DNA of 64,000 nt, from positions 1 to 64,000 of the forward strand of contig NZ_FNCE01000008.1 of assembly GCF_900100655.1 (NCBI RefSeq), read 5' to 3'. This DNA comes from Limimonas halophila. GTDB lineage: Bacteria; Pseudomonadota; Alphaproteobacteria; Kiloniellales; Rhodovibrionaceae. Numbering within the stretch: the stretch's first letter is position 1; each line of letters starts with the position of its first letter. The translations under genes were made by a program, and so were the position numbers. Shown here piece after piece: positions 16,904 through 24,529 of the stretch. The notes below the pieces were generated by a model, which saw only the letters and a list, made by a program, of their open reading frames with translations, did no database searches and was not told where the DNA came from.

Positions 16904-17806
16904 TTACGACGCGACGTAGCGCGCGGCGGCCTGACGCTTCAGGCGGACGCTGAAGTAGGCGATGAGCGTGACGACGACGAACACGCCCGCCGCGAAGGCC
17001 GTGGGCGTGGGCAGCTCGTCGAGCACCAGCCAGACCCACAGCGGGCCGAGCAGCGTTTCCAGCAGCATCAGCAGCCCGACCTCGGGCGCGGTGATGTAGC
17101 GCGGCCCGATGGTGATGAAGCCGAACGCGCCGGGCACCACGACCAGCCCCATGGCCAGCATCCACGGCACGTCGCCCGCGCCGATGGGCACAGGCGGCGT
17201 GTGGCCGAGGGCGACGGCCCCGACCAGCACACCCACCGCCGACCACAGCGCGCCCAGCGCGGTGGCGGGGACCATGTTGATGTCCTTGCGGTGGCGCATG
17301 ACCACGAAGTTCGCCGACAGCGAGAGCGAGACCACGATCCCGGCCAGATCGCCCGCCCAGGTGCCCTGTTGCAGCCCGTCGCCCACCAGCACCGCGATCC
17401 CGCTCAGCACCAGGACGGTGGCCACCCAGGTTTCCGCCGCCACGTGCTCGCGCAGGAAGACGCGCGACAGCACCGCGCCGAACAGCGGTCCGCCGGCGAT
17501 GATGACCAGGGTGTTCGCCGCGGCCGTGTGCGTGACGGAATACACGAACAGCGTGGTGTTCACCGCGAAAAAGAGCGACACCAGCAGCCCCCAGCGCCCG
17601 GTCGCGCGGAAGGCTCCCAGCGCCCGCCCGCGGTGAATCACCAGCATGGCCGCCGCCAGGGCCAGGAAGGTCAGCACCCCGCGCCAGACCACGGTGGTCC
17701 ACACGCCGGCCTCGACAAGACCGACCAGCAGCGCGTCCGGCGAGAGGATCGTGACCCCCAGCGCCGTGATCAGCAGCCCCTTCAGGTGATCCGGAATGGT
17801 GTTCAC
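16904..17806 (-). CDS. DMT family (EamA) transporter
   Basis: A 300-residue inner-membrane protein with about ten hydrophobic segments arranged as two EamA repeats (about residues 10-140 and 150-290). Characteristic stretches are VWRGVLTFLALAAAML and the second-repeat equivalent VGLLMLLETLLGPLWVWLVL with its following Glu-Leu-Pro. Members export metabolites, amino acids or drugs; the substrate is not determined. It stands alone, divergent from hspQ. Confidence 0.88.
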   Translation of the reverse strand: MNTIPDHLKGLLITALGVTILSPDALLVGLVEAGVWTTVVWRGVLTFLALAAAMLVIHRGRALGAFRATGRWGLLVSLFFAVNTTLFVYSVTHTAAANTLVIIAGGPLFGAVLSRVFLREHVAAETWVATVLVLSGIAVLVGDGLQQGTWAGDLAGIVVSLSLSANFVVMRHRKDINMVPATALGALWSAVGVLVGAVALGHTPPVPIGAGDVPWMLAMGLVVVPGAFGFITIGPRYITAPEVGLLMLLETLLGPLWVWLVLDELPTPTAFAAGVFVVVTLIAYFSVRLKRQAAARYVAS

Positions 17807-17911
17807 GCGCCGTCTCCCCCTTCACCGGCGGGACGGCGTATGCCATCTCGAAACCGGACGCGAAAGATGCCGCACCGGTTGTGCGGCCCGACCCGAACCG
17901 AACACGGGCAG

Positions 17912-18229
17912 ATGAGCGAGCAGCAGGCACGGTTCTCGGTGGGCCAGGTGGTCCACCACCGCAAGTTCGGCTACCGCGGCGTGATCGTCGGCGTCGACCC
18001 CGAGTACCGCGGCACCGAGGAGTGGTACCGCATCATGGCGCGCAGCCAGCCGCCGCGCGACAAGCCCTGGTACCACGTCCTCGTCCACGACGCCTCGCAC
18101 CGCACCTACGTGGCGGAGCGGCACCTGGAACCCGACTCCTCGGGCGAGCAGATCGACCACCCGGACCTGGGCCGGTTCTTCGACACCTTCGAGCGCGGTT
18201 TCTACCGCTGCCGGTCCAAGCGCCAGTAA
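17912..18229 (+). CDS. hspQ: Heat-shock protein HspQ
   Basis: A 105-residue protein matching HspQ, a hemimethylated-DNA-binding (YccV) fold protein that acts as a specificity factor and substrate of the Lon protease. Diagnostic stretches are FSVGQVVHHRKFGYRGVIVGVDP, WYHVLVHDASHRTYVAERHLEP, and HPDLGRFFDTF near the end. ATG 17912 was chosen because the family begins just before the ARFSVGQ motif. It has its own short upstream region of about 100 bases shared with the divergent transporter gene. Confidence 0.93.
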   Translation: MSEQQARFSVGQVVHHRKFGYRGVIVGVDPEYRGTEEWYRIMARSQPPRDKPWYHVLVHDASHRTYVAERHLEPDSSGEQIDHPDLGRFFDTFERGFYRCRSKRQ

Positions 18230-18267
18230 AGGGGGAGCGGGGAAGCCGAGCACGGCCCGCCCGCTCT

Positions 18268-19044
18268 TCAGAACACCATCTTCCCGGCAAGCCCGAAGCG
18301 GGCCAGCACGGCTTCCATCCTCCCGGTACGCTCGGCGCGGTCCAGCAGCCGCGTCAGCGCCGCGGCCCCGATCGGGCCACCGGGGCGCACCAGCGCGCCC
18401 AGGCGATACATCTGATCCGGGTGGCGCGACACCGCCAGCTTGGCCTCGAGCGCCGGGCGCTCGTCGAACATCAATTCCAGGAAGGAGATGGTCACGACGG
18501 CCACATCCACGCGGCCGTCCAGCACCTTCGCAACGTTCTCGCGGTGGCTCGTGCTCAGACGGATATCGAAGGCCTGCCGCAGCCGGTCGGGATCGCTCTC
18601 CATGTCGGCGAAGGCGTAGTGGTAGCCGATGTGGGCGGCGATCGTCTTGTCCGCGACCTCGGCGAACCACGCCTGGGAGTCCACGCGGTCGGCCGCCGCC
18701 ACCAGAACCTCACCGTCCGTGACGATGGGGCGCACGGTGTCGAAGGCGATCCCACGCTCACGCCAGCCCCAGCGCGGGGACTCGAACAGCATGACGTCGA
18801 AGCGCCCGCGCCGGAAATCCCGGTAGCGGCGACGCGCGGAGGTGGGGACGAAGGTAAAGCTGTGGGCGTCCTGCAGCGCGTTGAGTTCGCGCAGCAGTGC
18901 CTGGGTGACGCCCCCGTCGGCCAAGTGGTCGTCGACGTACGGGGGAAAGGCGTAGCCGCCCACGCGCACCGTCTCCGCCGGCGCCCCCGTGGCGGCAACG
19001 GCCAGAACGGCGGCCAGCAGGATGCGGACGGCGACGCGGCGCAT
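18268..19044 (-). CDS. Periplasmic binding protein, family 3-like
   Basis: 258 residues with a signal peptide (ILLAAVLAVAATGAPA, cleavage near residue 23) followed by a family 3 solute-binding fold: VRVGGYAFPPYVDD at the first strand, RRYRDFRRGRFDVMLFESPRWGW in lobe 1, and DGRVDVAVVTISFLELMFDERP in lobe 2. There is no transporter gene nearby, so it may serve an importer elsewhere or a sensor. Family 3 proteins bind amino acids and similar small polar molecules. Confidence 0.82.
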   Translation of the reverse strand: MRRVAVRILLAAVLAVAATGAPAETVRVGGYAFPPYVDDHLADGGVTQALLRELNALQDAHSFTFVPTSARRRYRDFRRGRFDVMLFESPRWGWRERGIAFDTVRPIVTDGEVLVAAADRVDSQAWFAEVADKTIAAHIGYHYAFADMESDPDRLRQAFDIRLSTSHRENVAKVLDGRVDVAVVTISFLELMFDERPALEAKLAVSRHPDQMYRLGALVRPGGPIGAAALTRLLDRAERTGRMEAVLARFGLAGKMVF

Positions 19045-19217
19045 GCGATCTCCTCAACCCCTCGACGACGTCACCTGCAGGATGGTTTCCGGCAGAAAAC
19101 GCGATTAGGAAAGGCATAAAGGGGATGACGGTCAAGCAACGCTGCCTTGACCGCCGACCGCACGATATAAACAATTGTTCCAAATTTTTCGATGACACGC
19201 AGGACGCGAGCGACCCG

Positions 19218-20465
19218 ATGGCCGTTCCCAGTCTCTACGACGCGCTCAGCCACCCGCCCGACCGCGCCGCCGGCAACGCGCCCGATCTGTCAGTCTACCG
19301 CGCGCCCGGGGCGCCGAGCTACGGGAGCTTCCGCTATCACGCCCCCGCGCACGGCTTGGTGGCGACCGGCGACGCGGCTAATCCCATGCCGGAATGGACG
19401 GACCGCTTCGACATCGCCTGGACCAAGCAGGGCGATCGCGGCCCGCTGGTGGTCTTTCTGCACGGCGTGCCCACCAACCGCATGCAGTGGGAGCCCATCC
19501 AGCGCCTGATGGCCCCGTTCTGCCGCACGATCTCGGTGGACATGCTGGGCATGGGGGAGAGCAGTCAGCCCCGGATGTACGGCCAGCGCGACGGCCACGC
19601 CCCGAACGCGCTGTGGCGTTGGGTCAACGACACCGACTGGCTCGAACAGCTGATGCAGCACGAATTCCCCGGCCAGCCCTTCGTGCTGGTGGCGGACGAC
19701 TGGGGCGGCGGCATCGCGGCGCACTACGCGGCGCGCTTTCCCGAGCGGGTCAGCGCGCTGGCGCTGCTCGACCCCGTGGCCTTCGACGGCTACCCGGTGA
19801 ACGAGATCCAGGCCGTGGGCCGCGCCGCGCAGTGCCCGAACACCCAGGCCGGGGACGCCCAGTTCGCCCAGCTCATGGCGGCCTTCGACCAGACGCTCGC
19901 GCAGATCCTCAAGTCGATGGTCTACCGCCGCGACGTCTACAACCAGTACAGCATCCGCGCCATCACCTTCCCCTACGTGGAGACGGACTACGAGCGCAAC
20001 GCGGGCGGCGACGGCGTCTCGGGCATCGCGGATTCGATGACGCTGCGCCTGAAGCTGCACAACATCCGCGTGCTCGCCGATCGCGCCAGCGTGCTCGCCC
20101 CGGCGCAGCTCCTGCCGCACCATCCGGAGAAAAACCCGCACGGCGTCGCCTACGAGACCATCACGATGCCGACGCTCGTGGCCTGGGGCGAGTATGACGA
20201 GATGATGCCCGCCGGGCAGATCCACCGCTTCGCCAACGTGCTGGGCACGGACGACGTCGAAACCCGGCTCATCCCCCGCGCGGGCCACTTCGCCCACACC
20301 GACCAGCCGGTGGCGACGGCCGACGCGCTGCTCGGCTTCATCCGCCGCACCCACGGCCGGCGCGCGCTGGCGGACGTCTACATGGGCCTGGACGGCATCT
20401 GGAAGGGTGACGAGCGCGCGCTGATCCGCGACCTGCGCGCGGTTTACGGCGTTGGCGGGGGCTGA
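19218..20465 (+). CDS. Alpha/beta hydrolase, haloalkane dehalogenase/epoxide hydrolase-like
   Basis: A 415-residue hydrolase with an Asp nucleophile: Asp161 in VADDWGGGIAA, followed directly by Trp as in haloalkane dehalogenases and many epoxide hydrolases. The oxyanion segment is LHGVPTNRMQW, where classical dehalogenases have HGNPT, so the halide-stabilising Asn is missing. The acid is probably in AWGEYDEMMPAG and the His in RAGHFAHTDQP. It is about 100 residues longer than typical dehalogenases, with extra N- and C-terminal parts. Start 19218 is inferred; an ATG at 19125 would add 31 residues. Its 3' end overlaps the Mug-like gene by 22 bases tail to tail. Confidence 0.75.
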   Translation: MAVPSLYDALSHPPDRAAGNAPDLSVYRAPGAPSYGSFRYHAPAHGLVATGDAANPMPEWTDRFDIAWTKQGDRGPLVVFLHGVPTNRMQWEPIQRLMAPFCRTISVDMLGMGESSQPRMYGQRDGHAPNALWRWVNDTDWLEQLMQHEFPGQPFVLVADDWGGGIAAHYAARFPERVSALALLDPVAFDGYPVNEIQAVGRAAQCPNTQAGDAQFAQLMAAFDQTLAQILKSMVYRRDVYNQYSIRAITFPYVETDYERNAGGDGVSGIADSMTLRLKLHNIRVLADRASVLAPAQLLPHHPEKNPHGVAYETITMPTLVAWGEYDEMMPAGQIHRFANVLGTDDVETRLIPRAGHFAHTDQPVATADALLGFIRRTHGRRALADVYMGLDGIWKGDERALIRDLRAVYGVGGG

Positions 20466-20971
20466 AAGCCAGCCAGCGCCGCCAGCTCCAGCCACGGCGC
20501 CAGCGACCAGTGCCCGCGCGCCGCGCCCGAGGGCGACGGCAATACGAACACGCGGCTGGCGGCGAAGGGCGAGTCCGGCTGTTCGCCCGTGGCGACGCGG
20601 CGGCCGTAGACGACCCGCGCCGGCCGCTTGCCGACGAAGGCGACCCATGCGGGGCGCACGCGGTCGATGCGCGCGATGAGGCCCGCGACGTCGTCGCCAT
20701 CGCGGGGAAGCTCGGCGTCGCCGCCGCTAGCCGTTTTGCAGAGATCGGTGAGGCCGAGGCCGTGGCGCGGCAGGCTGCGGAAGTCCTCGGGGCGCAGTTC
20801 GTGCGGCGTCAGGCCCGCCTGCGCCAGCGCGCACCAGAAGCGGTTGCCGGGACCGGCGTAATAGGCGCCGCGCGCCGCCGACACCCGCCCGGCCGCGCTG
20901 CCGCAGAAGACCACGCGCAGGCCGGGCTCAAGCACATCGGGAAGCGCCGCTCCGGAAAGCGCGGGCGTCAC
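20444..20971 (-). CDS. Mug/TDG-like DNA glycosylase, altered active-site motif
   Basis: A 175-residue protein of the uracil-DNA glycosylase superfamily. LRVVFCGSAAGRVSAARGAYYAGPGNRFW aligns with the first motif region of Mug (GINPG...SA...G...NRFW), and VFVLPSPSGAARGHW is motif 2 with the DNA-intercalating loop. The catalytic Asn of GINPG is replaced (GSAAG), so base specificity or catalytic residue differs from E. coli Mug. It starts with GTG at 20971, overlapping the sspB stop codon by four bases (GTGA), which indicates translational coupling. Role: excision of mismatched or damaged pyrimidines, inferred. Confidence 0.8.
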   Translation of the reverse strand: MTPALSGAALPDVLEPGLRVVFCGSAAGRVSAARGAYYAGPGNRFWCALAQAGLTPHELRPEDFRSLPRHGLGLTDLCKTASGGDAELPRDGDDVAGLIARIDRVRPAWVAFVGKRPARVVYGRRVATGEQPDSPFAASRVFVLPSPSGAARGHWSLAPWLELAALAGFQPPPTP

Positions 20972-21483
20972 TCCTTGCGGCGGAAGCGGTCCAGCGTGAC
21001 CACGTTGTCGCCCGGCGCCTCTTCGGCCGCCTCGTCTCCGGCGCCGCCCGCGGACTCCGTGGCGGGCGTTTGCGGGTTGGCGTGCTCGACCTCGCCGGCG
21101 TCGGCCTGAACGCCGCTGTCGTCGCCCGCCTCGAACTGGAGACCGAAGCGCACCGAGGGGTCGGCGAAGGAGGTCACCGCCGCGAAGGGCACGACCACGC
21201 GCTCGGACCGGTTGTTGAAGCTGAGCGTGACGGCGAAGGCGTCCTCGCCCACGTCCAGGTCCCAGAACTGGTACTGGAGCACGACCGTCATCTCGTGCGG
21301 ATAGCGCTCCCGCAGGGTCGCCGGCATGTCGACGCCGGGATGCTCGCTGCGGAAGGTGATGTAGAAGTGGTGCTCGCCGGGCAGCCCGTGCTCGGCCACA
21401 TACGTCAACGCCTCGCGCACGACCCCGCGCAGGGCGTTTTCCACCATGACATCGTAGTGGAGACCGTCGCCGCTCTCGGTCAT
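20968..21483 (-). CDS. sspB: ClpXP adaptor SspB (alphaproteobacterial type)
   Basis: This 171-residue adaptor captures proteins carrying the ssrA tag and delivers them to the ClpXP protease. The substrate-binding domain fills residues 1-115 (LPGEHHFYITFRSEHPGVDMP, YPHEMTVVLQYQFWDLDV, FAVTLSFNNRSERVVVPFAAVTSF). A disordered acidic linker follows, and the C-terminal VVTLDRFRRK is the ClpX-binding tail. ATG 21483 has GGGAGA upstream. It lies about 100 bases downstream of ssrA on the same strand, so tag synthesis and tag recognition genes are adjacent. Confidence 0.94.
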   Translation of the reverse strand: MTESGDGLHYDVMVENALRGVVREALTYVAEHGLPGEHHFYITFRSEHPGVDMPATLRERYPHEMTVVLQYQFWDLDVGEDAFAVTLSFNNRSERVVVPFAAVTSFADPSVRFGLQFEAGDDSGVQADAGEVEHANPQTPATESAGGAGDEAAEEAPGDNVVTLDRFRRKE

Positions 21484-21579
21484 CCCCGCTCTCCCGCGTC
21501 GCCTTCACGTGTTCGGCGCACGCTTCTAACCCGAAGCCCGCGGGCGAGGAAAGTGGGCCGTCCGCCATGCATACGAGAA

Positions 21580-21928
21580 ATGGGGCCTTCTGTTGCTAGG
21601 TGGCCCCGAACCCCACCTGGCCCTGCTCAGTGGACCAGGGATTTCAGGCGGTCGCCTAGGCTGCTATTACGCAGCCGCAGCAACCGGAGCGCGATTGTCG
21701 TTCGCACTTCTTGGGATGCCCGATCACGGCGGGCTGCCGAGCGAAAGGCACGCCTTTCAACGCGCGTCGATCCTGGTTCGCCCCCCTCGATCCCCCTGAG
21801 CCGGGAGGAAGGCCGGCGGCGCGCGCCGCGCCGGCCGGCGTGTTGGTGGAGGCGCCGGGTACTGCCCCCGGGTCCGCTACGTCTAGTTGGCGTGCCGTTT
21901 ATCGCCATAGTCGGGTGCGACCCGACAT
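21580..21928 (-). ncRNA. ssrA: tmRNA gene, circularly permuted two-piece form
   Basis: tmRNA rescues stalled ribosomes and adds a degradation tag. The acceptor piece comes first (about 21928-21844): a GTCGGG/CCCGAC hairpin (21910-21926), a T arm with stem 21855-21859/21867-21871, then acceptor strand CGCCTCC (21854-21848), A and encoded CCA (21846-21844). A 58-base spacer (21843-21786) follows. The coding piece begins at 21785 with GGGGGCG, which pairs with CGCCTCC including a G-U at the third pair, then the D-loop-like CCAGGATCGACG. Codons 21705-21670 read ANDNRAPVAAAA, then TAA TAG. The 3' end near 21580 is estimated from a GGGGCC/GGCCCC hairpin (21602-21607 with 21582-21587). Confidence 0.95.
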
Positions 21929-21933
21929 CAATC

Positions 21934-21962
21934 AATATAGGGCGTTGGCGCGGCTGTTTGAA
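21934..21962 (-). promoter_or_regulatory. Sigma-70-type promoter of ssrA
   Basis: On the minus strand TTCAAA (21962-21957) and TATATT (21939-21934) are separated by 17 bases. Transcription would start about 21927, just before the first hairpin of the acceptor piece. It is divergent from thyA. Confidence 0.7.
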
Positions 21963-22032
21963 GGCCCCAGCCGCTGCTTGGCGTGCCCCCGGTCGGCGGC
22001 TACCCTCGCGCTCCCGTGAGCCGGAGCCCGCC

Positions 22033-22932
22033 ATGACCGACCCCGCCCATCCCGACACGCAGTACCTCGACCTGCTGGCGCGGGTGCTCCGCGACGGCGA
22101 AGCGCGCGGCGACCGCACGGGGGTGGGCACGCTCGGGCTCTTCGGCGCCACGCTGCACTTCGACCTGACGGCGGGCGCGCCGCTGCTCACCACCAAGAAG
22201 GTGGCGTGGAAACACGCCGCCTGCGAGCTGCTCTGGTTCCTCTCCGGCAGCACCAACATCCGCCCGCTGCTCCGCCACGGCGTGCGCATCTGGACCGCCT
22301 GGCCGCTGGAGCGCTACCGCCGCCAGACCGGCGAGGCCATCGACCAGGCCAGCTTCGAGCAGCGCGTTATCGAGGACGAGACCTTCGCCGTGCGCTGGGG
22401 CGACCTGGGCCCGGTCTACGGCAAGCAGTGGCGCGACTGGGTGGATGCCGACGGTCACCACCACGACCAGATCGCCGCGCTGATCCAGGGGCTGCGCACG
22501 CGTCCCGAAAGCCGGCGCCACCTGCTCTCCGCCTGGAACGTGGGGGAGTTGGACCGCATGGCGCTGCCGCCCTGCCACGTCAGCTACCAGTTCCACGTCG
22601 CCGGCGAGCGCCTGTCCTGCCTGCTCTACCAACGCAGCGCCGACGTTTTCCTGGGCCTGCCCTTCAACATCTTCGAGGCGGCGCTGCTGACCGCGCTGCT
22701 GGCGGACCAGACCGGGCTCCGTCCGGGCGAGCTGGTGTGGACCGGCGGCGACGTGCACCTCTACCGCAACCACGTGGAGCAGGCGCGCACCCAGCTTCAG
22801 CGCACGCCGGCCGCGCAGCCGCGGCTTTGCCTGCGCCGCACGCCGGCGACCATCGACGGCTACACCCTGGATGACGTCGCGGTCACGGGCTACGACCCCC
22901 ACCCCGCGATCAAGGCGCCCATCGCCGTTTAA
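22033..22932 (+). CDS. thyA: Thymidylate synthase
   Basis: A 299-residue ThyA converting dUMP to dTMP with methylenetetrahydrofolate. The catalytic Cys181 lies in LPPCHVSYQFHV; GDRTGVGTLGLFG near the N terminus holds the Arg that binds phosphate, and RRHLLSAWNVGELDRMALPPCH and LYQRSADVFLGLPFNI are typical. Compared with the 264-residue E. coli enzyme it has an extra loop (about residues 90-118), an insertion known in part of the family. No dfr gene follows, although thyA and folA are often adjacent; the next genes are thiE and pyrE. Confidence 0.96.
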   Translation: MTDPAHPDTQYLDLLARVLRDGEARGDRTGVGTLGLFGATLHFDLTAGAPLLTTKKVAWKHAACELLWFLSGSTNIRPLLRHGVRIWTAWPLERYRRQTGEAIDQASFEQRVIEDETFAVRWGDLGPVYGKQWRDWVDADGHHHDQIAALIQGLRTRPESRRHLLSAWNVGELDRMALPPCHVSYQFHVAGERLSCLLYQRSADVFLGLPFNIFEAALLTALLADQTGLRPGELVWTGGDVHLYRNHVEQARTQLQRTPAAQPRLCLRRTPATIDGYTLDDVAVTGYDPHPAIKAPIAV

Positions 22933-22947
22933 CGGTGAATGACGGGA

Positions 22948-23595
22948 TCACCCGGCGACCAGATTGTCGGCGCCGAAGCTGCGGCGGATGCGCTGGGCCG
23001 CCGCGCCCGGATCGTCCGCGTGGCAGATGGCGGAAATCACCGCCAGGCCGTCGACGCCCGTGCCGGCGAGCTGGCCCGCGTTCGCGCCCGTGATGCCGCC
23101 GATCGCCACGGCCGGCAGCCCCACCTGCCGGGACAACTCGGCCACGCCCTCGGGGCCGATGGCGGGGTCCGGGTCCGCCTTGGAGCCGGTGCCGAAAACC
23201 GGCCCGATGCCGACGTAGTCCACCAGCTCGGGATCGACGCCGGCGGCCTCATGCGCGTTGTGCACGGAGGTGCCGATCAGCATCTCCTCGCCGATCAGCC
23301 GGCGTGCGTCGGCCGCATGCATGTCGTCCTGGCCGAGATGCACACCATCGGCGCCAGCAGCCAGGGCCACATCCACGCGGTCGTTGACGATCAGCGGCAC
23401 CCCGCGCGGGGCGAGCAGCGCTTTGAGGCGCTTGGCGTTCGCCACCTGGTCGCGCGCGCAGGTGTGCTTGTCACGCAGTTGAACGACGCTCACGCCGCCG
23501 GCCACGGCGCTGAGCACAACCTCCTCAAAGGGCGTCCCCGCCGTGTCCGCGGCGCCCAGGATCAGATACAGGCTGAGATCGGGGCACGCTCGCAT
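22948..23595 (-). CDS. thiE: Thiamine-phosphate synthase
   Basis: 215 residues with the TIM-barrel motifs of ThiE: VSVVQLRDKHT, PLIVNDRVDVALAAGADGVHLGQDDM, GTSVHNAHEA, DYVGIGPVFGTGSK and VAIGGITGANAGQLAGTGVDGLAVISAI. It couples the pyrimidine and thiazole halves of thiamine in the cytoplasm. It stands alone between thyA and pyrE, converging with thyA. No TPP riboswitch was recognised in the short region upstream of its start at 23595. Confidence 0.94.
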   Translation of the reverse strand: MRACPDLSLYLILGAADTAGTPFEEVVLSAVAGGVSVVQLRDKHTCARDQVANAKRLKALLAPRGVPLIVNDRVDVALAAGADGVHLGQDDMHAADARRLIGEEMLIGTSVHNAHEAAGVDPELVDYVGIGPVFGTGSKADPDPAIGPEGVAELSRQVGLPAVAIGGITGANAGQLAGTGVDGLAVISAICHADDPGAAAQRIRRSFGADNLVAG

Positions 23596-23751
23596 CGTGA
23601 AACGCCCGTATGCTTGAACGGAGAGGATAACGCGCTTCGCCCCTTCAGGCCAGGAGTCGTGCGGATACGCGTGGATTCGGATGCATTTGCCGTTGAGCCG
23701 CGGCGCCGGACCGCCTATCGCTTGCGCGGCTGAGGTACGGAGGACACCCGC

Positions 23752-24432
23752 ATGCAGGCGCTCACCCCGCAGGCCCGCACCACCGCCAGCATCCTGCTGG
23801 AGATCGGCGCGGTGCTGTTCAGCCCCGACGCCCCCTTCACCTTCACCTCGGGCCGGCGCAGCCCCGTCTACGTCGACTGCCGCGCGGTGATGAGCTATCC
23901 GCGCGCCCGTGCCAAGCTGATGGCGCTGGGCCGGGAAACCATCGAAGAGGGCGCGGGCTACGCCTGCTTCGACGCCGTCGCGGGCGGCGAGACCGCCGGT
24001 ATCCCCTTCGCCGCGTGGCTGGCCGAGCGCATGGGGCTACCCATGGTTTACGTGCGCAAGAAGCCCAAGGGCTTCGGCCGCGACGCCCGCATCGAGGGCC
24101 ACCTCCGGCCCGGCGCGCGCGTGCTGCTGGTGGAGGACCTGGCGACCGACGGCGGCTCCAAGGCCGGGTTCGTCGACGCGCTGCACGAGGCGGGCGCCAC
24201 GGTCGAGCACGCCTTCGTCCTCTTCCACTACGGCATCTTCCCCGAAAGCACCCGGGTGCTGGCCGACCGCGGCGTGCAGCTGCACGCGCTGGCGACCTGG
24301 TGGGACACCGTCGCGGTGGCGGAGGAACAGGGCTACCTCGACGCCCAGGGCCTTGCGACCGTGCGCGACTTCCTGAACGATCCGGACGCGTGGTCGGCGG
24401 CCCACGGCGGCCCGGACGGCAGCGGGAGCTGA
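23752..24432 (+). CDS. pyrE: Orotate phosphoribosyltransferase
   Basis: 226 residues. The PRPP-binding motif VLLVEDLATDGGSK is at residues 124-137, and FTFTSGRRSPVYVDCRAVMSYP and VYVRKKPKGFGRDARIEG are characteristic of PyrE. It makes OMP from orotate and PRPP in pyrimidine synthesis, the pathway whose dTMP branch is served by thyA 1 kb upstream. The C-terminal tail after residue 210 is a weakly conserved extension. Confidence 0.95.
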   Translation: MQALTPQARTTASILLEIGAVLFSPDAPFTFTSGRRSPVYVDCRAVMSYPRARAKLMALGRETIEEGAGYACFDAVAGGETAGIPFAAWLAERMGLPMVYVRKKPKGFGRDARIEGHLRPGARVLLVEDLATDGGSKAGFVDALHEAGATVEHAFVLFHYGIFPESTRVLADRGVQLHALATWWDTVAVAEEQGYLDAQGLATVRDFLNDPDAWSAAHGGPDGSGS

Positions 24433-24529
24433 CCGGCGCCAGCCCGCCCCGCCGCAACCGGTGGCCTCAATCCCCGTGCATGAAATTTAACGCTCGTTTA
24501 GTCTGATCGTGGCATAACCCCAATGGGGG

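Noticed and set aside
16436-17911. A long in-frame upstream extension of hspQ
   Set aside because: It would overlap the DMT transporter gene antisense and contain low-complexity sequence; HspQ proteins begin just before the FSVGQ motif.
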